Below are positions 8,377 to 17,473 of a stretch of 33,621 bases of DNA, piece by piece. How positions within the stretch are numbered: position 1 is the stretch's first letter; every line of letters begins with the position of its first letter. The DNA is from Nostoc sp. KVJ20 (lineage in GTDB: Bacteria > Cyanobacteriota > Cyanobacteriia > Cyanobacteriales > Nostocaceae). The notes under the pieces are model-generated. The model was not told where the DNA came from, made no database searches, and saw only the letters and a program-made list of their open reading frames with translations. The stretch is from the NCBI RefSeq assembly GCF_001712795.1, contig NZ_KV757595.1, positions 1-33,621 of the forward strand, in the 5' to 3' direction. The translations under genes and the position numbers were made by a program.

Positions 8377-11300
8377 CTATGGTGCGATCGCAGTTTGTGG
8401 GGGTTTTAATTGAGTAGGGATACTATCTGAAATATTTTCTCCAGAAATAGCAAATAATTTAGTAGCAATCTCATCCCGGAGGGGAGCTGCTTCATCTTGA
8501 GTCAACCAAGTGAATAACTTTGCTAGTGCTTGTGGAGAACGATCAAGTTTGAGAATTTCTTGAAGCATATGCAAAGCCCCTGTAACATTGCCAGCTTTTA
8601 GAGGGATTGCCATGCGTGTCAGACAATAATTGAAGTTATAGCTACGAGCTTGGGTTGTAATTTCTGCGCGATACATAGCTGGAAGATAACTTTCAGAAAT
8701 TTCTATACCTTGGCGAATTGAGGTCGCTAGAATACCAGATGATAAATCATCAGCTGTCAGTCTGTGGGAATGTACGCGGTAACGAGCTAAACTTCCCGGT
8801 TCATACCACCAATCATAAGAAACAGCAATGCGTTTATAGAGTTCCCATTCAGAAGCGCAAATTAACTGCGGATAATAACCTCCTATTTGTTCATGAGTAA
8901 GGCGACGAATGACAACCGCAGGCACCTGCAACGGACATGTCACACCAATTCGGGGCAAAAAATTTCGAGGGATACCTTTATGGTTTTTAAACCAGGAAAT
9001 TACTTCTCCTTTTGCAATTATTTTCCCTTCTTCATTGAAATATTCAAAATTTGTAAAAGCTGCTCCTACGGAATCTGGAGACTCTTGAAGACTTTGCTGG
9101 AGTTGTGTATAAAAGCCGGGAAGAACACAGTCATCATCATGCAGAACATGAATCCAGTGACCACGACTGAGGGAAATACCTGCATTGTGATTTGACTCGC
9201 CTCCAATATTTTGTGGATGGCGGTAATAACGGATTACTCCTCCCCCAATACTGTTCGCTAAATCAAACAAGGGTGGCGTACTGGCATTATCCATCACCAG
9301 AATTTCCATCTGCTCTGCTCCTGGCCATTGGATTAACACACTAGCCAGAGATTCGAGCAGATAATCGGTGCGGTTATAAACCGGAATCACCACAGTCCAA
9401 AACGGTCGGGGTTTCTCTGGGTCTGCTACACGTGGAATCGCTGGAAACTGATAAGCTCCAATAGTCACCTCGCCTTGGGAAATGGGGGGAGTAATGAGCA
9501 TTTCTGGGGTGGTTTCAGCATTCTGGTAAGCGGCTACCGCTTTGGCGTAGTGAGGATTGAGTAAAGTTAATCCTTGACGATATACAGAAATCGCCTCTGC
9601 GATCTTGTTTTGAGCTTGGTAAACCTGACCCAAATGAGTGTAGATTTCCCAGTTTTGGGGATTGAGTTTTAAGGCTTGATGATAGGATGCGATCGCTTCT
9701 TCCCACTCACCATGTTCTTGCAGGATTTTCCCTAAGTTATAATATATCTCTTGCAAGTCTGGTCTTAGAGCGATCGCTTGTCGATAATAAGTAAGCGCTG
9801 TCTGGATATAGCCTGCTTCCTGAAGGGGAGTTGCTTCTTCCCGTGTTAACCAACTGAACAACTTTGCTACCGCTTTCGAGCTACAATCTATTTTTAGAGC
9901 CTCTTCTAACACTTGCCAAGCTCCAGCCAGATTCCCAGCCCGTAAAGGAATTAGGGCAAATTGTAGACAAGAAAGAAAATGATGACTCCGGGATTTGGCC
10001 GTAATCTCAGCAGATTGTTCAGTGGGAAAATAACTCTCTGAAATTTCAATTGCACGGCGGATAGATAGCATCTGCTTCCCAGTCAATAAGAGTTCGCTGG
10101 TCACGTTGTTAGCATGTTGGCGATAACGAGCTAAGATTTCCGGCTCATACCACCAATCGTAAACAGCAGCAATACGTTTATAAACTTCCCAATCACTTGT
10201 ATAGGTCAATTCGGGATGATATAAGCCCAATTGTTCGTGTACCTCTCGACGAATTACCACCGCAGGCATATTCAATGAGTTACTTACTCCAATGCGTTGC
10301 AGCCAATTTTTAGCAATCCCTCGCTGCTCTCCATACACTTGTTGGCGAAAAATTACTTCTCCTTTCTCGTTAATATTTTGATAACCCGTAAAAGCTGCTC
10401 CCACAGAATCTAAACACGCTTCTAGACTCTCTTGCAGTCGGGAATAAAAACCTGGGAGAATATAATCATCGTCGTGAAGTAAATGAACCCACCGACCACG
10501 AGTTAGAGCAACTCCAGCATTCCAATTTCCTGGCAGACCGAGGTTTTGCGGATTGCGGTAGTAGTGAATTATTCCTTGTCCAATACTATTCACCAGTTCA
10601 AATACTGACGTTCTACTAGCATCGTCCATAACGATGATTTCCATCTGCTCTTTCCCCTGCCATTGTGCTAACACACTGGCAAGGCATTCGAGTAGATAAT
10701 CGATCCGATTATATACAGTTACTACTACACTCCAGAAAGGCCGCTTGTCTGTACTATCTGCTACGCTCGGAATAGCGGGAAACCTATGGTTGCCTACAAT
10801 TATTTCTCTTAAAGGAATTAGAGGTGTTATTGTTACTTGTTGAGGGATTTTAGCCTCGTCGCTAGCTTCTACAGCTTTGGCATAGTGAGGATTAATCAGC
10901 TTTAAGCCTTGCCGAAAAGCTGCTGCTGCCTCATTTAGTTGTTTTTGTGTTTGGTAAATCTCTCCCAAACCCATATAAACTTCTCCATAGTTGGGGTTGA
11001 GTTCTAGGGCTTTTTGCCAGTAAGCTTCGGCAGTCTTCAAATCACCCGCATTTTTCCGCCCAAAACCCAATTTGTAATTCAATTGTGCATAATGGGCTTG
11101 TTTATCTGGGGAGAGTTTCCCTTGGATCTGGAGGGCATTCCCTAAGTTGACATCTGCTTCTATGCAGTTAGGTTGAACTTCCAGAGCTTTTTGATAGCAG
11201 GCAACTGCTTCGTCAAGCTTGCCTTGTTCTTGCAAGGTGTAGCCCAGATTATTATAAATCGGCGCTGCATCTGGGCGTAGAGCGATCGCTTGTTTGTAAG

Positions 11301-11652
11301 CTAACTCTGCTTCTGGTAACTGTCCCTGACCTTGACGCAGATTACCTAAACTAAACCAAGTTTTCACAGAGTCCGGTTGAACTTGTGCAGCCTGACTCAG
11401 GAATTTTTCAGCTTCTAGGAATTTTCCTGTTTGCTGCGCCAGCATTCCTATGCCATACAAAGCCTCAGAGTAGTTTGATTGTATTTGATCTTTACCTTCT
11501 AAAGAGTCTGATTCACCTCCACATTCGGATTGAATTTGTAATGCCTGTTTGTATAGCGATTTAGCTTCATCCAATTGACCTGATTGATGCTTCTTAATCG
11601 CCATTTCAATGAGAGATTTAACATTAGATGTAGAAGTAATTTTAGTATTCAT
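8377..11652 (-). CDS. TPR protein with two GT2 glycosyltransferase domains
   Basis: A protein of about 1091 residues built as TPR - GT2 - TPR - GT2, an internal duplication. Residues about 15-260 are tetratricopeptide repeats; the first GT-A domain starts near 305 (PFWSVVVTVYNR), with the nucleotide-binding Asp in VMDDAS and the DXD-type HDDD motif; the second domain has PFWTVVIPVYNR, VMDNAS and HDDD. In the second copy the first Asp pair is DN, which may still be active. The long open frame begins at TTG 11676, but the first ATG (11652) starts a better TPR-like N terminus; neither has a clear ribosome-binding site. It is likely a cytosolic transferase assembling a glycan on a polymer or protein bound by the TPRs. 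It lies directly before the nucleotide-sugar operon, three bases from the SDR gene, which suggests it uses that operon's sugar. Confidence 0.88.
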   Translation of the reverse strand: MNTKITSTSNVKSLIEMAIKKHQSGQLDEAKSLYKQALQIQSECGGESDSLEGKDQIQSNYSEALYGIGMLAQQTGKFLEAEKFLSQAAQVQPDSVKTWFSLGNLRQGQGQLPEAELAYKQAIALRPDAAPIYNNLGYTLQEQGKLDEAVACYQKALEVQPNCIEADVNLGNALQIQGKLSPDKQAHYAQLNYKLGFGRKNAGDLKTAEAYWQKALELNPNYGEVYMGLGEIYQTQKQLNEAAAAFRQGLKLINPHYAKAVEASDEAKIPQQVTITPLIPLREIIVGNHRFPAIPSVADSTDKRPFWSVVVTVYNRIDYLLECLASVLAQWQGKEQMEIIVMDDASRTSVFELVNSIGQGIIHYYRNPQNLGLPGNWNAGVALTRGRWVHLLHDDDYILPGFYSRLQESLEACLDSVGAAFTGYQNINEKGEVIFRQQVYGEQRGIAKNWLQRIGVSNSLNMPAVVIRREVHEQLGLYHPELTYTSDWEVYKRIAAVYDWWYEPEILARYRQHANNVTSELLLTGKQMLSIRRAIEISESYFPTEQSAEITAKSRSHHFLSCLQFALIPLRAGNLAGAWQVLEEALKIDCSSKAVAKLFSWLTREEATPLQEAGYIQTALTYYRQAIALRPDLQEIYYNLGKILQEHGEWEEAIASYHQALKLNPQNWEIYTHLGQVYQAQNKIAEAISVYRQGLTLLNPHYAKAVAAYQNAETTPEMLITPPISQGEVTIGAYQFPAIPRVADPEKPRPFWTVVIPVYNRTDYLLESLASVLIQWPGAEQMEILVMDNASTPPLFDLANSIGGGVIRYYRHPQNIGGESNHNAGISLSRGHWIHVLHDDDCVLPGFYTQLQQSLQESPDSVGAAFTNFEYFNEEGKIIAKGEVISWFKNHKGIPRNFLPRIGVTCPLQVPAVVIRRLTHEQIGGYYPQLICASEWELYKRIAVSYDWWYEPGSLARYRVHSHRLTADDLSSGILATSIRQGIEISESYLPAMYRAEITTQARSYNFNYCLTRMAIPLKAGNVTGALHMLQEILKLDRSPQALAKLFTWLTQDEAAPLRDEIATKLFAISGENISDSIPTQLKPPQTAIAP

Positions 11653-11927
11653 AGCTATAATAACTTTGGATAACAACAGCGTAATTAGTTGATATTAAAA
11701 ATATTGCGATCCAATCATCAATATTTTATTATTTTGTATACTTTGCAGTTGGTTAACTATAGTATTTACTACTTGTATTTAATTGCTGTAGAGGGTAAAT
11801 GCACCTAATTAATGAAACACTTACTGAACAAAGATTTTGGTGATAAGATAGCAGTGATTTTCCAATAATGAGACTATTGTGGGAAAAGTATTTCTCTAAT
11901 TTAGATACATTTGCCCTGCAATAATTC

Positions 11928-13169
11928 CTAAATAAACGTTATTGAGTCAGAGGTAATTAGGTTAGAAGTCACATCTGAAAGTAGTAATTTTCCTTGAGTT
12001 ATTCCAGTATTAAAATCGAAAAGAACACCATCATTTGTATCGCTTATTCGTCCTTGAGAGAACATCTGATTTAACCAGTGGTCAGTATTCACCTTACCCC
12101 AACCCTGAAATACAATCTTATCGATACCAACCTCGAAATCTTGAATGATATCAAATTCACCTTTGAACAAGCTATCGCCACGGTTGAAAACAAATTTGTC
12201 ATTACCTTCGCCACCAACCAAGACATCACTACCACGACCGCCAATTAAAGTATCATTGTCCCAACCGCCATGAAGTTTATCATTACCCTCATCACCATAT
12301 AGCCAATCATTACCTTGACCACCTTCGAGGATATCATTACCTTTCTTTCCATCTAGGTAATCATTACCTAAGCTGCCATAAATCTTATCTGCAAATTTGC
12401 TTCCTTTCAGCTTATCATTTTTAATTGTGCCATAAATAACGTCTTGTCCCAAGTTGTCAATTAAAGTGTCTCCCAAAAATTTAACTTCACTGACGTTAAT
12501 TTCTACTATCGTTATGTTGGTACTTTTCTTAAACCTATTGTGATAACGACCAATAGCATTTCCTGTTAGCGAGTCTTGTCCATTGTCACCATCAATATCA
12601 GAAGTTTTATCACGATCGATTAGAGTAACATTCCGACTACCAGCAAGCCTCAAATTCGCAATTTCTTTAGAGGAAACTAAGTTACCCTCAATACCAAAAT
12701 AATCTAAGACTTTTGGCTTATTGGGATTTGTGGTATCTAGTACCAAGAAAGAGGTTTTTGACCTAGCTTGGTTATATTCAGCATCACGATTTTCAATTTC
12801 TTTAGCTGATAGTGATAAATCTGCGGAAAAATCGAAAGAGAAAGTTTGGTTAGCGCCAACGGCAAAATTAGCGACAACCTTTGTTTTGCTATTGGCACTT
12901 CCCGAAAAAGAACCATCTAACCCAATGCCATTACTATCAGTAAATAGTGTTGAAAAAGCTGGATCATTGTCAAAAAAAGTTGCTCCAGCTTCAGCAATAG
13001 CTAAAGTCACACCACCTTTAACTAATGTGTCAGTCTGAGCTTGAGTTAAAGTTCCTGAAGGACTTTGACTATAGTTGAAGAAAACAGCAGATCCTTGAGC
13101 GTTAGCAAAATTAGGGTTTGGGTTTGGATTTGTAGCAGTTGATTGTAAAAATATAGTTTCTGATGACAT
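11928..13169 (-). CDS. RTX calcium-binding secreted protein (paralog B)
   Basis: A 413-residue protein. Residues about 1-235 form a beta-rich domain I cannot name (Asn-Pro-rich start NPNPNPNFANAQGS, then LAIAEAGATFF and FSFDFSADLSLSAKEIENR). Residues about 240-335 are RTX nonapeptides (GGQGNDWLYGDEGNDKL type) that bind Ca2+ in a beta-roll. The C-terminal 80 residues end in a hydrophobic DSITFI tail such as type I secretion substrates carry; no N-terminal signal peptide is seen. The protein is clearly a paralog of the next gene upstream (13641-14924), with the same domain order and tail. AGAGG lies seven bases before the ATG. Secreted Ca2+-dependent surface or matrix protein is the likely role; no enzyme motif is visible. 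Confidence 0.85.
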   Translation of the reverse strand: MSSETIFLQSTATNPNPNPNFANAQGSAVFFNYSQSPSGTLTQAQTDTLVKGGVTLAIAEAGATFFDNDPAFSTLFTDSNGIGLDGSFSGSANSKTKVVANFAVGANQTFSFDFSADLSLSAKEIENRDAEYNQARSKTSFLVLDTTNPNKPKVLDYFGIEGNLVSSKEIANLRLAGSRNVTLIDRDKTSDIDGDNGQDSLTGNAIGRYHNRFKKSTNITIVEINVSEVKFLGDTLIDNLGQDVIYGTIKNDKLKGSKFADKIYGSLGNDYLDGKKGNDILEGGQGNDWLYGDEGNDKLHGGWDNDTLIGGRGSDVLVGGEGNDKFVFNRGDSLFKGEFDIIQDFEVGIDKIVFQGWGKVNTDHWLNQMFSQGRISDTNDGVLFDFNTGITQGKLLLSDVTSNLITSDSITFI

Positions 13170-13640
13170 AAAACCTCTGCTTATCCTATTATGTGGGTTT
13201 TCTGTAATAGGCTACTACATTAACGTGTTACAAATATTTGACTTCATCAAAGTTTCACAGTTATCTTCGGTATTACTTAGCTCTCCAGACTTTAAAATTA
13301 ATAATTTATATTTGCTTTATATAGCTGGATTTATAACTTAACAAAATTTAGTAGCTATTAAACTTTAGTTAAAAAGACTATTGACTAGGGACTAAGGATT
13401 TGGCGACTTAGTTTTTACTCCTCAAAATTCTGGAAGAGGCTTTGAATAAAGAACATATTTTTCACAATTTACTATTATCTAGTAAAGAGTACTACCAATA
13501 ATTTTAGTAAGGAGTGCGATCGCTGCGACTAATTGACTTATAAGCTTGTAAATCAGAGCTTTTTAGCAAAAGAAACAGCCCTACTTTATTAAGAGATAAT
13601 CATCCAGGATAGAAGTAGTTTTCCTAGAAATTAATTAGCT
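13170..13640. other. 471-bp intergenic, no gene seen
   Basis: AT-rich spacer between the two paralogous RTX genes. It contains one HIP1 octamer near 13516 but no open frame with a ribosome-binding site and no strong hairpin with a T tract. The promoter of the downstream RTX gene, if it has one, should lie at the left end of this spacer; I could not pick convincing -35 and -10 boxes. Confidence 0.6.
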
Positions 13641-14924
13641 TTAACTAAATGTTATTGATTGAGAGTTAATCTGACTAGCACTCACACCTGAGATTAGTAT
13701 TGTTTCTTGATTCAAGAGAGAATTTAATTTGAGGACAGCACCATTTTCAGTATCTATTATATTACCTAGTTTTAACCATAGGCTAGTATTAATGTAACCC
13801 CAATCATTGAATACAATCTTATCAATACCAACCTGGAAATCTTTAATAACATCAAAGTCATTTCTCAGCAAGGTATCGTCACGTTTGAAAGTAAATGTGT
13901 CATTACCATCACCACCAACTAAGACATCATTACCACTACCACCAATCAGGATATCATTGCCCAAACCGCCATAGAGTGAATCATTGCCATCGCCGCCATC
14001 TAGCCAATCATTACCTTGACCGGCATCGAGGTTATCATTACCATTTTTTCCATATAACTTATCATTCCCCAAGCTGGCATAAATTTTGTCCGCACCGTTG
14101 GTTCCTGTTAGATTATCGTTCCAAATCGTTCCATAGATAACATCTTTACCCAGATTGCCAATTAAAGTATCTCCTGCCAATTCAACGGCACTGATATTAA
14201 TTTCGACTACAGTTATATTGGTATTGCTAGTAAAATTCCGCCGATAAGTCCCAATAGCAGTACCATTGAGGAAGTCAGTACCATTGTTGCCATTAATATC
14301 GGAACTTTTATCACGACTGTTAATCGTAATATTGCGACTATTACCAAGGATCAGATCGCCGATTTGATTAGAAGATATTAAGCTACCCTGGATGCCAAAA
14401 TAATCTAAAAGTTTGGGCTTATTAATATCTGTGGTGTCTAACACTAAAAAAGTACTTTTAGACTGAGCTTTATTATATTCAACTCTGGAATTTTCAATTT
14501 CTTTAGCCGTCAGTGCAAAATCTGCTGAAAAATCAAAAGAGAAGCTTTGATTAGCACCAACTGTAAAACTAGCAAGTACCCTTGTTTCACTGTCGGCACT
14601 ACCTGTAAACTGACCACTTAATCCAGTAATACTAGTATCAGTAAAGAGGGCTGAAAAAGTTAGATCATTGTTTAAAAAAATCGCTTGAGCTTCAGCAATA
14701 GCTAAAGCAACGCCACCTTGAACTAATGTGTCCGTTTGGGCAGTAGTCAAAATCGCTGAAGGACTCTGACTGTAATTGGAAAAAATAGTCCCCCCTTGAG
14801 CGGTAACAAAATTAGGACTGGGATTAGGATCGGGATTTCGATAGGAACTGAGAGTGAGAGTGGAATCGACATCGAGATTGAGACTGGGAGTCAATAAGTC
14901 CGAAAGTGTAGCTATTGTTGACAT
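13641..14924 (-). CDS. RTX calcium-binding secreted protein (paralog A)
   Basis: A 427-residue RTX protein and tandem paralog of the gene at 11928-13169. It shares the NPNPSPNFVTAQGG start, the LAIAEAQAIF and FSFDFSADFALTAKEIEN segments, the VLDTTDINKPKLLDYFGIQG stretch and the same C-terminal ending (SQSITFS). RTX nonapeptides ([20 protein letters not shown] type) occupy about residues 245-345. The N-terminal domain is about 15 residues longer than in the paralog (SLNLDVDSTLTLSSYRN). No signal peptide is present, so type I secretion by the C-terminal end is expected. Divergence between the two copies is spread along the length, pointing to an old tandem duplication rather than a recent one. 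Function beyond Ca2+ binding is unknown. Confidence 0.85.
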   Translation of the reverse strand: MSTIATLSDLLTPSLNLDVDSTLTLSSYRNPDPNPSPNFVTAQGGTIFSNYSQSPSAILTTAQTDTLVQGGVALAIAEAQAIFLNNDLTFSALFTDTSITGLSGQFTGSADSETRVLASFTVGANQSFSFDFSADFALTAKEIENSRVEYNKAQSKSTFLVLDTTDINKPKLLDYFGIQGSLISSNQIGDLILGNSRNITINSRDKSSDINGNNGTDFLNGTAIGTYRRNFTSNTNITVVEINISAVELAGDTLIGNLGKDVIYGTIWNDNLTGTNGADKIYASLGNDKLYGKNGNDNLDAGQGNDWLDGGDGNDSLYGGLGNDILIGGSGNDVLVGGDGNDTFTFKRDDTLLRNDFDVIKDFQVGIDKIVFNDWGYINTSLWLKLGNIIDTENGAVLKLNSLLNQETILISGVSASQINSQSITFS

Positions 14925-14998
14925 ATAATTCTCTGTTTATCTTATTAATAAACAATTTAATGTGTAAATATTTAGGGAGTAATTATTTTGTAGTTTTC

Positions 14999-15021
14999 GA
15001 GACGCGATAAATCGCCGTCTC
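14999..15021. repeat. Palindromic dispersed repeat (GAGACG...CGTCTC)
   Basis: GAGACGCGAT and ATCGCCGTCTC form a near-perfect palindrome with one bulged base around AA. Variants of this GAGACG/CGTCTC repeat are very frequent in Nostoc-like intergenic DNA. It lies 17 bases beyond the stop of the 54-codon ORF in the direction of transcription and could form a hairpin that ends or stabilises the RiPP transcript, though no T tract follows. Confidence 0.65.
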
Positions 15022-15037
15022 TACAAGTGTTTTGGTC

Positions 15038-15202
15038 TTATCTAAACTGTATTGATTTATCGAGGACTTGCTTCGCTTTTAACAGCACTTTTAAATAAGT
15101 TAATTGACTATTCCAAGCTGAACGTGGAAGCAGGGGTATTTTCTCTAAGTCTTCAGATGGTGATAAATCTAGGTCTGTTGTTTTTTCTGAATTTTCTGCC
15201 AT
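15038..15202 (-). CDS. 54-residue ORF coupled to the radical SAM gene
   Basis: I read this ORF directly: it begins MAENSEKTTDLDLSPSEDL and ends LDKSIQFR. The ATG is three bases after the TAA of the radical SAM gene, and a GAGG ribosome-binding site lies nine bases upstream inside that gene's last codons, so coupled translation is likely. The protein has an acidic, disordered-looking first 20 residues and a basic helical second half (about 31-50). No family is recognised. PlpX, the Pleurocapsa splicease, works with a small partner, PlpY, encoded beside it; this ORF sits where such a partner could be, but I cannot show homology. It could also be an unrelated regulator or a chance frame, although coupling and ribosome site argue against chance. 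Confidence 0.6.
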   Translation of the reverse strand: MAENSEKTTDLDLSPSEDLEKIPLLPRSAWNSQLTYLKVLLKAKQVLDKSIQFR

Positions 15203-15205
15203 GAT

Positions 15206-16471
15206 TTATTGCCTCACTAGTGAGTAAGAAACTTCGGGTTGTTGCTGCCAACTTTCAGGCCACTGAATGCTGTCAGCGCTAAATCGTAATGGGTCATTTG
15301 CTGGCAAAGGAGTGTTTATAGGCTCGACAATTAGCTCAAATTCACCATTATCAAAAGGTAGACCTTTAGCTTTCACCTTGGGAATTACACGCTCCCGCAA
15401 ATCTTGTGCCTCATGAACAAGGGCACGATGATGACAGTAAGGATTATTACCTCTCTTGTCAAAGAAAACATGGGCAGTCCAACTGCAACCCCCACGACAA
15501 AGCTCGGCGTATTCGCAGGTTTTGCAGAAACCCCACAAGTGTTTTGTGCCTTCAGGTGTTCCTGCTCCGAGATTCAAGCGCAATTCGGCTGTATTTTCAA
15601 TAATGTCATGCAGCGATCGCTCTCGAATATTACCACCTGTGTAAGCGGTAGTTGGCAACGAAGGACAACCTTTAATCGCTCCGTCAGCTTCTATTCCCAA
15701 AGTTGAGAGTCCTGCACCGCAACCTTGCCAAAATGAAAATTCATGCTCCTTACCCCGTCCGCGCAACAGCCGTTCATAAGGGCCGTAATAACCAATATTA
15801 TTTCCCGCCTGGAGTTGTACACCCTCTTGGTAAGCACGCCCCGCGACACGGGCGATCATCGGATAGATATCCAACAGTTCATAGGGTTGGAGAAGGATGT
15901 CTGCGTTGTCGGCTGCATTCCCCATTGGTACAGTCAGCTGAATTTGCCAAGCACGAGCACCTGCATCACGAATGCACTCATAAATGCGCGGAAACTCTGG
16001 TGCTGACAAGCGGTTAATTTGAGTATTGCAACCGAAGGAAATACCTACTTCTCGTAGATGACTCATGGTTTTAAATGCATATTTCCAAGAGCCTTTTTTT
16101 CCCCGCAGACGATCATGAGTTGCTTCCAAGCCATCAATAGAAACAGAGACAGTCCGAATCCCTGCTTCTTTCATTTTCTGTGCAGTTTCTAACGAAATGC
16201 CATAACCGCCGGTAGTCATACCGCATAGCATCCCTGCATCATTGATAGCTTTGGCAATCTCTAGCCAATCTGGACGCAGAAATGCCTCACCACCGATGAG
16301 AGTAACTTCTTTAATTCCAACTTCTGCCATTTGCTTGACAAGATCCAAAGCTTCCTCTGTGGAGAGTTCCTTGGTGCGTTCATGTCCGGCGCGGGAACCA
16401 CAGTGACTACAAGCTAGATTGCATTTTAAGGTAATTTCCCAAACTGCGTAGCTTTTGCGATGATATGTCAT
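15206..16471 (-). CDS. Radical SAM/SPASM maturase of Nif11-class peptide (PlpX/splicease-like)
   Basis: A 421-residue radical SAM enzyme. The [4Fe-4S]-SAM motif is C17-NLA-C21-SH-C24, followed by the GGE-type motif LIGGEAFLRPDW. The C-terminal SPASM region has many cysteines: QGCGAG, IKGCPSLP, GFCKTCEYAELCRGGC and NPYCHHR, which would hold auxiliary Fe-S clusters. The overall sequence looks like the Nif11-class peptide radical SAM maturase 3 group, to which spliceases such as PlpX belong. Those enzymes excise a tyramine equivalent from X-Tyr-Gly in the precursor and leave an alpha-keto-beta-amino acid. The precursor at 16974-17408 carries three such motifs, which supports this function. GAGAG precedes the ATG by seven bases. 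Thioether or epimerisation chemistry is the alternative; the precursor motif makes splicing the better reading. Confidence 0.85.
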   Translation of the reverse strand: MTYHRKSYAVWEITLKCNLACSHCGSRAGHERTKELSTEEALDLVKQMAEVGIKEVTLIGGEAFLRPDWLEIAKAINDAGMLCGMTTGGYGISLETAQKMKEAGIRTVSVSIDGLEATHDRLRGKKGSWKYAFKTMSHLREVGISFGCNTQINRLSAPEFPRIYECIRDAGARAWQIQLTVPMGNAADNADILLQPYELLDIYPMIARVAGRAYQEGVQLQAGNNIGYYGPYERLLRGRGKEHEFSFWQGCGAGLSTLGIEADGAIKGCPSLPTTAYTGGNIRERSLHDIIENTAELRLNLGAGTPEGTKHLWGFCKTCEYAELCRGGCSWTAHVFFDKRGNNPYCHHRALVHEAQDLRERVIPKVKAKGLPFDNGEFELIVEPINTPLPANDPLRFSADSIQWPESWQQQPEVSYSLVRQ

Positions 16472-16539
16472 AAGTTAACTCTCAATTTCGGTTTTAGAAG
16501 TTGACTTGAACCGACGGAAAATCAGGACTTAGAAAATTC

Positions 16540-16905
16540 TCAAAATAAATTTTTCCACAAGTCGTAAAAAGTTAGCTTGGAGGGCAAACTAATCACGGTT
16601 ACAAAACCACTTTCAACAGCAGTATTTTGCAACAAGTTAGAGGATGTTTTCTCAATTACCGGATTACCATCAACTGCGACTGTTACAGTAGCTATAGCAT
16701 TATCGCCAAATGCTCCAGCTACTCCTGTAGCATTTTTTGTAAAATCACCGTCTGAACCAGATGTAGCACTACTATTTGCACTAACAAAAAGGTAACTTGT
16801 TGAACCAAAAGCGAATGCCTCAGATGTCACGCTCACTCCAGCAGAACCTAGAATTAACTCGTCTTTGGGAACACTCTCTAAATAGGGTAAATCAACTATT
16901 AGCAT
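16540..16905 (-). CDS. Leader-bearing secreted-type protein, unknown function
   Basis: A 121-residue protein. Its first 20 residues (MLIVDLPYLESVPKDELILG) align with the N terminus of the Gly-Gly peptide at 25144-25452 (MIIADLNYLEITSEEVIGG), and the bodies also match in pattern (AFGDNAIATVTVAVDGN against ALGNNSFAETFAFTFTNDG). Both appear to belong to a cyanobacterial family of small exported proteins. Here the leader ends in LGS rather than GG, so C39 cleavage may be weaker or lost. The body is rich in Ala, Ser, Val and Gly and lacks Cys. It lies between the Nif11 precursor and the maturase but has no Tyr-Gly motif, so it is probably not the maturase's substrate. No good ribosome-binding site precedes the ATG. 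Confidence 0.65.
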   Translation of the reverse strand: MLIVDLPYLESVPKDELILGSAGVSVTSEAFAFGSTSYLFVSANSSATSGSDGDFTKNATGVAGAFGDNAIATVTVAVDGNPVIEKTSSNLLQNTAVESGFVTVISLPSKLTFYDLWKNLF

Positions 16906-16973
16906 ACTTAGACAATGAACTTTTTTGACATTACTTTAAACTTTGCACCCTGAAATTTCATTCTTTGATTAGG

Positions 16974-17408
16974 CTATGCTAGTTCTTCTGGAATAACTAC
17001 TCCATACATTGGTTGTAGAGGCGGATCAAGCGGGTCAATTACTATGCCATACATTGGCTGCGGATCAATTGGCTTTGGTTTTGGCCATGGTTGTGGATGA
17101 TCGTCTTCGGGAGGCCAGTGTATTACCCCATATAGTGGCTGGACAATTCTATCACTGATTCTTGTCAAGCCACCAAAAGCTCCTAACAATTCCTCTTCGC
17201 TGAGATCGTGAAATTCGCCTAGCTCTTTTAATTCTAATATTTGGATGGCGGCTGTTTCAAATTCTTTTTGAGAAAAATTATAGCCACCATTTTCTAAAGC
17301 TTTTTTCACTTCTTCAGCTTTCTCGCTCATTAGTTGACTGCGGAAAGCTTCGTCTTTGACTATTCTGACAAGGAACTCTTTAACTTTCTCAAAAATTGCT
17401 AAGGACAT
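16974..17408 (-). CDS. Nif11-class RiPP precursor with three X-Tyr-Gly core motifs
   Basis: A 144-residue precursor. Residues 1-80 form a Nif11-type leader (FLVRIVKDEAFRSQL, then DLSEEELLGAFGG) ending in Gly79-Gly80, a C39-type cleavage site. The 64-residue core is Pro- and Asp-rich and repeats a unit around QP-X-Y-G-(V/I)-(V/I): QPLYGVI (90-96), QPMYGIV (117-123) and QPMYGVV (132-138). X-Tyr-Gly is the site cut by PlpX-type spliceases, so up to three alpha-keto-beta-residues (two Met, one Leu) could form. There are no Cys residues, which rules out thioether and lanthionine chemistry. GGAG lies 14 bases before the ATG. Export and leader removal by the C39 exporter at 28391-31447 is inference. 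Nif11 here names the leader family, not nitrogenase function. Confidence 0.85.
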   Translation of the reverse strand: MSLAIFEKVKEFLVRIVKDEAFRSQLMSEKAEEVKKALENGGYNFSQKEFETAAIQILELKELGEFHDLSEEELLGAFGGLTRISDRIVQPLYGVIHWPPEDDHPQPWPKPKPIDPQPMYGIVIDPLDPPLQPMYGVVIPEELA

Positions 17409-17473
17409 ATTTTTGCTGTCTCCTTTGATATCAGTTTTGGGGTGTAAAAGTCAGCTAGTATTTCCAGTAATCA

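Noticed and set aside
8887..9195. 102-codon plus-strand frame inside the TPR-GT2 gene
   Set aside because: Antisense to a clearly coding GT2 domain, with no ribosome-binding site and no recognisable protein features.
15404..16017. Overlapping plus-strand frames opposite the radical SAM gene
   Set aside because: The minus strand has intact radical SAM and SPASM motifs; the opposite frames show no family character.
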